Notes under the pieces: model-generated
What the model saw: only the letters and a program-made list of their open reading frames with translations
What the model was told of the DNA's origin: nothing
Databases searched by the model: none
Shown: in pieces, positions 1 to 5,356 of the stretch
Layout: each line of letters begins with the position of its first letter
Position numbering within the stretch: the stretch's first letter is position 1
Source: Bifidobacteriaceae bacterium
GTDB lineage: Bacteria > Actinomycetota > Actinomycetes > Actinomycetales > WQXJ01
Direction: 5' to 3'
Assembly (NCBI GenBank): GCA_031279575.1
Contig: JAITIG010000188.1
Coordinates: 1-7,496 of the forward strand
DNA length: 7,496 nt
Program-made: the position numbers and the translations under genes

Positions 1-427
1 GATCGGCGGGCTCGGTGGTGTCTGGCGGTTCGGCGGCCGCGGCGGCTTCCGGCGGATCGGCGGGCTCGGTGGTGTCCAGCGGTTCGGTGGCCGCGGCGGC
101 ATCGGGCGGTTCGGCGGGCTCGGTGGTGTCTGGCGGTTCGGCGGCCGTGGCGGCGTCCGGCGGTTCGGTGGCTGCGGCGGCATCGGGCGGGTCGGCGGGC
201 TCGGCGGTGTCCAGCGGTTCGGTGGCCGCGGCGGCGTCCGGCGGTTCGGCGGGCTCGGTGGCGCCGGGTGGCTCAGCGGCCTCAGGGGCGCCGGCCGCGG
301 GGTCGGCGGGGCCAGGCGCCTCGGCGGGGGCCGGCTCGGGCGGCTGGCCGGCATCGTCCGGCGGCGGGGGCGCGCCGCCTGGCTGGTCGGGGGCGGCCCC
401 CAAGTCGTTGTCGCGGTCGCTGGGCAA
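1..427 (-). CDS. Partial gene: N-terminus of an acidic Pro/Ala/Glu/Asp-rich repeat protein of unknown function
   Basis: I do not recognise this gene. Reading leftwards on the minus strand, a frame stays open from a TTG at 427-425 to the window edge (142 codons, C-terminus missing). The TTG start is chosen because GAGGAG (439-434) lies 6 bases upstream; an in-frame GTG at 445-443 is possible but lacks that spacing. The protein begins MPSDRDNDLG, then about 60 residues rich in Pro, Ala, Gly, Asp and Glu, then roughly 9-residue repeats with a core like (A/T)-(E/D)-P-(P/L)-(D/E)-(A/T). There is no signal peptide or membrane segment in the visible part, so it looks like a disordered acidic leader of a larger cytoplasmic or anchored protein. 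The opposite strand also has an open Ser/Gly/Ala-rich frame (15-515), and its third codon positions fall on the same bases, so third-position GC cannot decide the strand. The ribosome binding site and the open left edge favour the minus strand. Confidence 0.62.
   Translation of the reverse strand, partial: MPSDRDNDLGAAPDQPGGAPPPPDDAGQPPEPAPAEAPGPADPAAGAPEAAEPPGATEPAEPPDAAAATEPLDTAEPADPPDAAAATEPPDAATAAEPPDTTEPAEPPDAAAATEPLDTTEPADPPEAAAAAEPPDTTEPAD
3..245. repeat. Tandem repeat, 27-base unit arranged mainly as 54-base dimers
   Basis: The plus-strand phrase tcggcgggct begins at 3, 57, 111, 192 and 246, giving spacings of 54, 54, 81 and 54. Each 54-base block is two related 27-base units, A (with gggctcggtggtgtc) and B (with ggccgcggcggc). 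The third block carries an extra B unit at 165-191, which explains the 81. The tract is therefore nine 27-base units, imperfectly conserved, decaying after about 260 and continuing beyond the left edge. All periods are multiples of three, so copy-number changes would keep the minus-strand reading frame open. Confidence 0.9.
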
Positions 428-433
428 TAGCGT

Positions 434-439
434 CTCCTC
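434..439 (-). promoter_or_regulatory. Shine-Dalgarno sequence deciding the TTG start of the repeat protein
   Basis: The minus strand reads GAGGAG here, followed by ACGCTA (6 bases) and TTG at 427. This is a strong purine-rich ribosome binding site at good spacing and is the main reason for selecting TTG over the upstream GTG at 445. Confidence 0.6.
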
Positions 440-470
440 AATCACCTCAAACCCAAGGCTTAGAAACTCG

Positions 471-476
471 ACTCTA
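471..476 (-). promoter_or_regulatory. Possible -10 box of the repeat-protein gene
   Basis: The minus strand reads TAGAGT, fitting the actinobacterial TAnnnT pattern. It would give a leader of roughly 35-40 bases before the TTG start, long enough to include the GAGGAG site. No convincing -35 is seen, so this is a weak call. Confidence 0.28.
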
Positions 477-595
477 GCCCACGGCGCCGCAGTTCGCCCC
501 GGCCCGCGGGTATGAGCGCCACCGCCGCCCGGCGCCTGCCGGCAATACCACTGTGAAGCGGATGTCGCACCAGGTTTGAACTGTTCCACTTGCTG

Positions 596-669
596 TGCCC
601 TGGGTGGGACTCGAACCCACACCGTGCCGGGTTTGAGCCGACTGCCTCTGCCAATTGGGCCACCAGGGC
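596..669 (-). tRNA. tRNA-Leu, anticodon CAA, with a short variable region
   Basis: The 74-base cloverleaf folds cleanly on the minus strand. The acceptor stem GCCCTGG (669-663) pairs with CCAGGGC (603-597), and the discriminator is A at 596. The D arm has a 3-bp GCC/GGC stem and a loop containing GG. The anticodon stem GTCGG/CCGGC encloses loop CTCAAAC (637-631), with anticodon CAA at 635-633. The T arm is GTGGG/CCCAC with loop TTCGAGT. CCA is not encoded (CAG follows). It reads UUG leucine codons. The variable region is only five bases (ACGGT, 625-621), whereas bacterial tRNA-Leu normally has a long variable arm; A73 matches leucine tRNAs. From memory, mycobacterial leuV has a similar short-armed CAA tRNA, but I could not verify this. 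Short spurious frames over this stretch on both strands are translations of the tRNA, not genes. Confidence 0.9.
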
Positions 670-682
670 TTGGTTCGCCCAC

Positions 683-689
683 TAGGCTA
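683..689. promoter_or_regulatory. Symmetrical -10 element shared by pdtaR and the divergent tRNA
   Basis: TAGGCTA has the form TAnnnTA. Read on the plus strand, TAGGCT (683-688) ends 7 bases before the pdtaR GTG at 696. Read on the minus strand, TAGCCT (689-684) ends 14 bases before the tRNA 5' end at 669, leaving a short leader for RNase P to remove. Possible minus-strand -35 boxes are TTGTCA (709-704, spacer 14) or TTGCCT (714-709, spacer 19); neither spacing is ideal. No clear plus-strand -35 is seen; it would fall at about 660, at the edge of the tRNA gene. Confidence 0.5.
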
Positions 690-695
690 CATGCT

Positions 696-1301
696 GTGAG
701 TGATGACAAGGCAAACGACAAGACCCGCCGCGTGGTGGTGGCCGAGGACGACGCGCTGATCAGGCTGGACGCGGTCGAGATCCTGCGCGAGGCGGGCTTC
801 GAGGTGGTGGGGGAGGCCGCCAACGGCGAAGAGGCCGTCAAACTGGCGCAGGACCTGCGCCCGGACGTGGTGGTGATGGATATCAAGATGCCGCAGATGG
901 ACGGCTTGACAGCGGCGGACAAGATCACCAAGGACCGGCTCGCGCCGGTGGTGATGCTGACGGCGTTCTCCCAGCGCGAGTTGGTGGAGCGGGCCAAAGA
1001 GGCCGGCGCGATGGCCTTCGTGGTCAAGCCGTTTTCCGCCTCCGACCTGCTGCCCGCCATCGAATTGGCGATCGCCCGGCACGATGAGATCGTGGGCCTG
1101 GAAGACGAGGTCGCCGAGATGGAAGAGCGCCTGGAGACCCGCAAGCGGGTCGAGCGCGCCAAGGGGCTGTTGATAAAGAATATGGAGCTGAGCGAGCCGG
1201 AGGCCTTCCGCTGGATCCAAAAGACCTCCATGAACCGCCGCCTGACCATGCGCGAGGTGGCGGACGCTGTGATTGCCCAGATGGGCGCGCCGGCCAGCTG
1301 A
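696..1301 (+). CDS. pdtaR: ANTAR-domain response regulator, PdtaR type
   Basis: This is a two-component response regulator whose output is an RNA-binding ANTAR domain. In the PdtaS-PdtaR system of actinobacteria, the phosphorylated regulator binds RNA hairpins and acts on termination or translation. The product is 201 residues. The receiver domain (about 12-130) has acidic residues E17, D18 and D19, phospho-acceptor D62 in VVVMD, T89 in MLTA, and K111 in VVKP. A charged linker helix (about 134-152) leads into ANTAR (about 140-196), with conserved A155, G157 and A170. The GTG at 696 is the only reasonable start: the frame is open upstream to 576, but that stretch is antisense to the tRNA. There is no Shine-Dalgarno; a TAGGCT box ends 7 bases upstream, suggesting a leaderless mRNA. 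No histidine kinase is in the window, so the partner is encoded elsewhere. As I recall it, the polA neighbourhood matches the Rv1626-Rv1629 region of M. tuberculosis, without the two genes between. Confidence 0.93.
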   Translation: MSDDKANDKTRRVVVAEDDALIRLDAVEILREAGFEVVGEAANGEEAVKLAQDLRPDVVVMDIKMPQMDGLTAADKITKDRLAPVVMLTAFSQRELVERAKEAGAMAFVVKPFSASDLLPAIELAIARHDEIVGLEDEVAEMEERLETRKRVERAKGLLIKNMELSEPEAFRWIQKTSMNRRLTMREVADAVIAQMGAPAS

Positions 1302-1325
1302 GGCAGGCCCTGCCGGCGGGCCGCG

Positions 1326-1331
1326 TAGCCT
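1326..1331 (+). promoter_or_regulatory. Probable -10 box of polA (leaderless start)
   Basis: TAGCCT is followed by six bases and then the polA ATG at 1338, so the predicted transcription start coincides with the start codon. The extended heptamer TAGCCTA (1326-1332) is the exact reverse complement of the TAGGCTA before pdtaR. The AGAG at 1332-1335 is a poor, too-close Shine-Dalgarno. Confidence 0.45.
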
Positions 1332-1337
1332 AGAGCG

Positions 1338-4019
1338 ATGAGTTCCAAGCTGCTGTTGATCGACGGCCACTCCGTCGCCTACCGGGCTTTTTACGCCATG
1401 CGGGAGGCCAACTTCACCACCACCACCGGCGAGCCGGTGGGCGCCGTCTACGGTTTTGTGAACATGCTGCTGGGCCCCTTGAAGCAGCTCCGGCCAACCC
1501 ATGTGGCGGCCGCCTTCGACGTCTCGCGCCATTCTTTTAGGACCGACCTCTACCCGGCCTACAAGGCTTCCAGGGCCCAGACCCCGGAGGAGTTCAAGGG
1601 CCAGGTGCCGCTCATCCAGGAGGTCTTGGCGGCCCTTGGGATCCGGTGCTTCGAGCAGCCGGAGGTGGAGGCCGATGACGTGCTGGCGACTTTGGCGGAC
1701 CGCGCCGCCGCCCAGGGGATGGAAGTTTTCATCATGTCCGGGGACCGCGACACCTTCCAGCTGGTGCGGCCCGGGGTGACGGTGCTCTACCCGCAGGCCC
1801 GCGGCGGCGAGACGGCGGAGATCACCCCGGACGAGGTGGTGGCCCGCTACGGGGTGGCCCCGGCCCAGTACCCGGATCTGGCGGCGCTGGTGGGCGAGCA
1901 GTCCGACAACCTGCCGGGCGTGCCCAAGGTGGGCAAGGTGACGGCCGCCAAGTGGATCAGGCAGTACGGCAGCCTGGGCGAGTTGGCCGCCCACGCCGGC
2001 CAGGTCAAAGGCGTGGCGGGCCAGAATCTGCGCGACCACCTGCCCCAGGTGCTGCTCAACCGCCAGCTGGGGGAATTGCGCCGGGATGTGCCGCTGGCGG
2101 CCGAGCCGCAGGCGCTGCGCTTGGGGGCGATCAACCGCCAGGAGCTTGACCTGCTGTTCGCCTCGCTGCAGTTTGGGCGGATCAAGGAGCGCGTCTTGGA
2201 GTCCGGGGTGTGGGACGCCTCGGCCACGCGCCTGCCGCCCGCCACCCGGCCCCAGGGGCTGCGTCCGGTGGCCTTGGAGGCGGGCGGCCTGGCCGCCTTC
2301 TTGGCCGGCCGGCAAGGCCAAACGGCCGGCCTGGCGGTGCTGGGCAGGCTGAGGCCGGGCGCGGGCGAAGCCTGGGATCTGGCGATCGCCTTCGCCGACG
2401 GCCGGGCCACCGGCCTCGACTTGGCCAACTTGGGCGAGGCGGACACGGCCGCCCTGGCCGCCTGGCTGGCAGACCCGCTGGCCCTCAAGGCGGTCCACGG
2501 CGCCAAGACGGCCATCCAGGAGCTGGGCGGGTCCGGTTTCGAGTTGGCCGGGGTGGCCTTTGACACCGAGTTGGCGGCCTACTTGATCTGGCCGGACCAG
2601 CGCGGCTACGACCTGGCGGATTTGACCGAGCGGCTGCTGGGGCAGCGTTTGGCTGAGACCGCCCCAGGCGGCCAGGGCACCTTGGATCTGGGTTTGGGCG
2701 GGCCGGAGCCGGACCCGCGGGCGCCGGCCCGCGCCGCCGCGGTGGCCCAGCTGGCCGGCCCGATGGGCCGCGAATTGGCGGACCGGCAGGCGACCGCCCT
2801 GCTGGTGGAGTTGGAGCAGCCGCTGACGGCGGTGCTGGCGGGCATGGAGCGGGTCGGCGTCAAGGTGGACCTGGACCGCCTGGAGCAGCTCAGAGACGAG
2901 CTGCACCACCGCGTCGAGGCCGCCGAGGCGGCCGCCCTGAAGGCCGTAGGCGGCCTCCAAATCAACCTGGGCAGCCCCAAAGCCCTCCAAGAGCTGCTGT
3001 TCGGCGTGTTGGACATGCCCAAGACCCGCCGCACCAAAACCGGCTACACCACCGACGCCCAGGCTTTGGCGGAGCTTTTCCGGCAAACCGGCCACCCGTT
3101 CTTGGAGCATCTGCTGGCCCACCGCGACGCCATCAAACTGCGCCAGATGATCGACTCGCTGCTCGGCTCGGTCCAAGACGACGGCCGCATCCACACCACC
3201 TTTGGCCAGACGGTGGCCGCCACCGGCCGGCTGTCCTCTTCCGAGCCGAACTTGCAGAACATTCCGGCCCGCACCCAGATTGGCCGCCAGGTGCGGCACT
3301 GCTTTGTGGTGGGGGAGGGCTGCGGCGAGTTGATGACCGCCGATTACTCCCAAATCGAGATGCGCATCATGGCGCACCTGTCCGGCGACCAGGCGCTGAT
3401 CGACGCCTTCAACCAGGGCGAGGATCTGCACCGGTTTGTGGCCGCCCGGGTGTTTGGGCTGGAGCCGGCCCAGATCACCGCCGACCAGCGCAACAACATC
3501 AAGGCCATGTCCTACGGCTTGGCCTACGGGCTGAGCGCTTACGGCCTGGCCGGGCAACTCGGCATCGGGCAAACTGAGGCGGAGGCGCTGCGGCGCGACT
3601 ACTTCGCGCGCTTCGGCGGCATCAAACGCTACCTTGACGGCGTGGTGGACCAGGCGCGGCGGGACGGCTACACGCAGACTATTTTGGGCCGGCGGCGCTA
3701 TTTGCCGGATCTGGGCTCGCAGAACCGGCAGCGCCGCGAGATGGCGGAGCGGATGGCGCTGAACGCCCCGATCCAGGGCTCCGCGGCGGACATCATCAAG
3801 GTGGCGATGCTGCGCGTCGAGGCCTCGCTGCGCCGCCAGGGCCTGGCCTCGCGGATGATTCTGCAAGTCCACGACGAGCTGATAGTAGAGGTGGCCGAGG
3901 CCGAGTCGCAGGCCGTCGAGGCCACCTTGCGCGCCGAGATGGCCGGCGCCGCCAGCCTCAAGGTGCCGTTGACGGTCTCGGTTGGCGCGGGCGCCTCTTG
4001 GCGCGAGGCGGCCCACTAG
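1338..4019 (+). CDS. polA: DNA polymerase I with active 5' nuclease and degenerate 3'-5' exonuclease domain
   Basis: Removes RNA primers and fills gaps during lagging-strand synthesis and excision repair. At 893 residues it has the usual three-domain length. The 5' nuclease domain (about 1-290) shows D9 in LLIDGHS, the acidic cluster EADD (111-114), SGDRD (134-138) and GEQSDNLPG (186-194). The central domain (about 305-495) lacks the DxE of exonuclease motif I: the equivalent region reads VLGRLR, and motif II reads HGAKTA without its Asp, so proofreading is very likely lost. The polymerase domain (about 500-893) has motif A with D669 in TADYSQIE, the O helix with R718, K722, Y726 and Y730, and motif C with H845, D846 and E847 in QVHDE. 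Y726 aligns with E. coli F762, as in mycobacterial enzymes. The gene starts 36 bases after pdtaR, with no strong Shine-Dalgarno. A very long minus-strand open frame across it is a GC artefact. Confidence 0.97.
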   Translation: MSSKLLLIDGHSVAYRAFYAMREANFTTTTGEPVGAVYGFVNMLLGPLKQLRPTHVAAAFDVSRHSFRTDLYPAYKASRAQTPEEFKGQVPLIQEVLAALGIRCFEQPEVEADDVLATLADRAAAQGMEVFIMSGDRDTFQLVRPGVTVLYPQARGGETAEITPDEVVARYGVAPAQYPDLAALVGEQSDNLPGVPKVGKVTAAKWIRQYGSLGELAAHAGQVKGVAGQNLRDHLPQVLLNRQLGELRRDVPLAAEPQALRLGAINRQELDLLFASLQFGRIKERVLESGVWDASATRLPPATRPQGLRPVALEAGGLAAFLAGRQGQTAGLAVLGRLRPGAGEAWDLAIAFADGRATGLDLANLGEADTAALAAWLADPLALKAVHGAKTAIQELGGSGFELAGVAFDTELAAYLIWPDQRGYDLADLTERLLGQRLAETAPGGQGTLDLGLGGPEPDPRAPARAAAVAQLAGPMGRELADRQATALLVELEQPLTAVLAGMERVGVKVDLDRLEQLRDELHHRVEAAEAAALKAVGGLQINLGSPKALQELLFGVLDMPKTRRTKTGYTTDAQALAELFRQTGHPFLEHLLAHRDAIKLRQMIDSLLGSVQDDGRIHTTFGQTVAATGRLSSSEPNLQNIPARTQIGRQVRHCFVVGEGCGELMTADYSQIEMRIMAHLSGDQALIDAFNQGEDLHRFVAARVFGLEPAQITADQRNNIKAMSYGLAYGLSAYGLAGQLGIGQTEAEALRRDYFARFGGIKRYLDGVVDQARRDGYTQTILGRRRYLPDLGSQNRQRREMAERMALNAPIQGSAADIIKVAMLRVEASLRRQGLASRMILQVHDELIVEVAEAESQAVEATLRAEMAGAASLKVPLTVSVGAGASWREAAH

Positions 4020-4022
4020 ACT
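4017..4022 (+). promoter_or_regulatory. Possible -10 box of the MFS gene, overlapping the polA stop codon
   Basis: TAGACT includes the polA stop TAG (4017-4019) and ends 7 bases before the GTG at 4030, the same spacing seen before pdtaR. The 9-mers CACTAGGCT (681-689 region) and CACTAGACT (4014-4022 region) differ at one base. A TTGGCG at 3998-4003 could be a -35, but the 13-base spacer is short. Read-through from polA is an alternative route of expression. Confidence 0.38.
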
Positions 4023-4029
4023 TCTCCGA

Positions 4030-5241
4030 GTGCCTTCCCCCCAACTGCCCAAGAGCCGCGCCGGGCTGATCGTCCTGCTCGGGTCGATGGCCTCGCTGGG
4101 GGCGGTGGCCGGCGACATCTACCTGCCCTCGATGCCGGAGATCGCGGCCGACCTGGGCGCCTCGAGGGCCTGGGTGCAAAACACGGTCGTGGCCACCTTG
4201 GCCGGCGGGGCGCTGGGCCAGGCGGTGATCGGGCCGCTGTCGGACCGCTACGGGCGGCGCGGGCCGGTGCTGGTTGGGATCGCCCTGCATGTGGCGGCCT
4301 CGATTGGGATTGTCTTCACGCCCTCGATCACGGTGCTGCTGGCCCTCAGGGTGCTCCAAGGCGTGGGCAACGCCGCGGCCCAAACCGTTTCGATGGCGAT
4401 AGTGCGCGACCTGCACACCGGCTCCAAAGCCGCCAAGCTGCTGTCCCAATTGATGCTGGTGATCGGCGTGGCGCCGCTGCTGGCCCCAACTTTGGGCGCG
4501 GCCCTGGCCGGGCTCGGCAGCTGGCGCTACACCTTTGTCTTCCTGGCCGCCTTCGGTGTTGGTCTGGGCGCGTTTGTGCTGTTCCGGGCGCCGGACACGC
4601 GCCCGGCCGCGGTGCGGGCGGCGGCCATCGGCTTGGGCGCGGCCTTCAAGGCCTACTGGACGCTGCTGCGCGACCACCGGTTCATGGGCTACGCCTTGAT
4701 CCCGGGGTTGGCCATGTCCGCCATGATGGCCTGGGTGATCTCCTCGCCGTTCTTGGTCCGGGTCCGCTACGGGCAGTCCTCGGGGGTGTTCGCGCTGGTG
4801 TTCGCCTTGTGCGGGGTGTTCATGGTGGCGGGCGCCCAGGCCAACGCGGCCGCCGTCTACCGTTTCAGCCCCAAGCGCCTGCTGATGGCGGTGCTGCCGG
4901 TCGAGTTGGCCTTCGCCGCGGCCGGGTTCGCTGTGAGCTTTTGGGACGGGGCCGGCCTGTGGCTGATGGTGCCGGGGGTGGCGGCCATGCTGTTCGCCGG
5001 CGGCTTTGTGCCGGGCAACGCCGCCGCCTTGGCTTTGACCCGCCACGGCGAGGCGGCCGGGGCGGCCGCGGCCCTGATGGGCTGCATCCAATCGGCCTGC
5101 TCGGCCGGGGTGATGGCCCTGCTGTCCTGGGTGGGGGACACCCAGCGCGACATGACAGCGGTCCAGTCGGGCGTTTTGGCCTTGGCTTTGGGAATTGTGC
5201 TGGCGGGGCGCCTGGCGGCCCGCCGGCGGTCGCGGGGTTAG
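4030..5241 (+). CDS. Multidrug efflux transporter, MFS superfamily, Bcr/CflA family
   Basis: A predicted proton-driven inner-membrane exporter; Bcr/CflA members export drugs such as bicyclomycin, chloramphenicol or sulfonamides, but the substrate here cannot be read from sequence. The product is 403 residues with about twelve hydrophobic segments, the usual family size. TM1 ends in GDIYLPSMPEI (28-38), typical of this family. MFS motif A is GPLSDRYGRRG (68-78). A motif-B-like stretch surrounds R107 (RVLQGVGNAAAQ), and a motif-C-like stretch at 146-165 contains GVAPLLAPTLG. A Gly/Ala-rich segment near 328-351 is also family-typical, and the C-terminus is a basic cytoplasmic tail (RLAARRRSRG). 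The GTG at 4030 is preferred: an upstream in-frame ATG at 3982 would overlap polA by 38 bases and add an Arg-rich extension. It lies 10 bases after the polA stop, without a Shine-Dalgarno, so it is either leaderless or coupled to polA. Confidence 0.9.
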   Translation: MPSPQLPKSRAGLIVLLGSMASLGAVAGDIYLPSMPEIAADLGASRAWVQNTVVATLAGGALGQAVIGPLSDRYGRRGPVLVGIALHVAASIGIVFTPSITVLLALRVLQGVGNAAAQTVSMAIVRDLHTGSKAAKLLSQLMLVIGVAPLLAPTLGAALAGLGSWRYTFVFLAAFGVGLGAFVLFRAPDTRPAAVRAAAIGLGAAFKAYWTLLRDHRFMGYALIPGLAMSAMMAWVISSPFLVRVRYGQSSGVFALVFALCGVFMVAGAQANAAAVYRFSPKRLLMAVLPVELAFAAAGFAVSFWDGAGLWLMVPGVAAMLFAGGFVPGNAAALALTRHGEAAGAAAALMGCIQSACSAGVMALLSWVGDTQRDMTAVQSGVLALALGIVLAGRLAARRRSRG

Positions 5242-5296
5242 GCTGGAAAGCTGCGGCGGGCCGGGGCGCTGGTTCGCGCGGGCGGGGTTTTGCGGC

Positions 5297-5302
5297 TAGC
5301 AT
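5297..5302 (+). promoter_or_regulatory. Possible -10 box of the sufR-sufB operon
   Basis: TAGCAT fits TAnnnT. It would start transcription near 5309, giving a leader of about 48 bases that contains the 5320-5330 palindrome and the sufR ribosome binding site. The -35 is not convincing (TTCGCG at 5273-5278, spacer 18). Confidence 0.3.
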
Positions 5303-5319
5303 CGATGGGGTTTTGGATA

Positions 5320-5330
5320 CAACAATGTTG
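5320..5330. promoter_or_regulatory. 11-base palindrome, candidate SufR operator
   Basis: CAACAATGTTG is a perfect inverted repeat around a central A, located 27 bases before the sufR start. It stands out as AT-rich in this GC-rich window. Published SufR sites, in cyanobacteria and as I recall in Streptomyces, have the form CAAC-N6-GTTG. Here the same half-sites are separated by three bases (CAAC-N3-GTTG), so binding by SufR is an inference. Flanking bases do not extend the symmetry. Confidence 0.5.
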
Positions 5331-5340
5331 CGGATTGAGC

Positions 5341-5350
5341 GGGAGGGGGA
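5341..5350 (+). promoter_or_regulatory. Strong Shine-Dalgarno of sufR
   Basis: The purine run GGGAGGGGGA ends six bases before the ATG at 5357. It contrasts with the absence of such a site before pdtaR, polA and the MFS gene, and indicates a leadered transcript for the suf operon. Confidence 0.75.
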
Positions 5351-5356
5351 AGCCGG

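Noticed and set aside
1..245. CRISPR array
   Set aside because: The repeats are directly adjacent 27-base units with no unique spacers, and they keep a coding frame.
15..515. Plus-strand Ser/Gly/Ala-rich open frame across the repeat
   Set aside because: There is no clear ribosome binding site, the C-terminal part past 427 runs through apparent leader sequence, and the minus strand offers a well-placed GAGGAG and a frame open to the edge. It cannot be fully excluded.
529..542. CCGGC-GCCT-GCCGG hairpin downstream of the tRNA as a terminator
   Set aside because: It is a short five-base-pair stem about 55 bases past the tRNA end without a T-run on the minus strand; such stems arise often by chance at this GC content.
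460..663. Minus-strand 67-codon frame
   Set aside because: Its N-terminal half is a conceptual translation of the tRNA-Leu gene (the GSNPARCGFESHPG type of peptide), a common annotation artefact.
576..695. Upstream extension of the pdtaR reading frame to an ATG at 576
   Set aside because: The extension runs antisense through the tRNA (LGGTRTHTV-type peptide) and has no receiver-domain homology; the GTG at 696 gives the normal family length.
1302..1314. GGCAGGCCCTGCC hairpin between pdtaR and polA as a terminator
   Set aside because: The stem is only five base pairs with a three-base loop and no U-tract follows.
687..4118. Minus-strand open frame of 1143 codons opposite pdtaR and polA
   Set aside because: It is antisense to two genes with intact catalytic motifs and has no recognisable domains. 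Its composition (His, Gln, Arg, Gly and Leu rich) is typical of the reverse frame of a GC-rich coding sequence.
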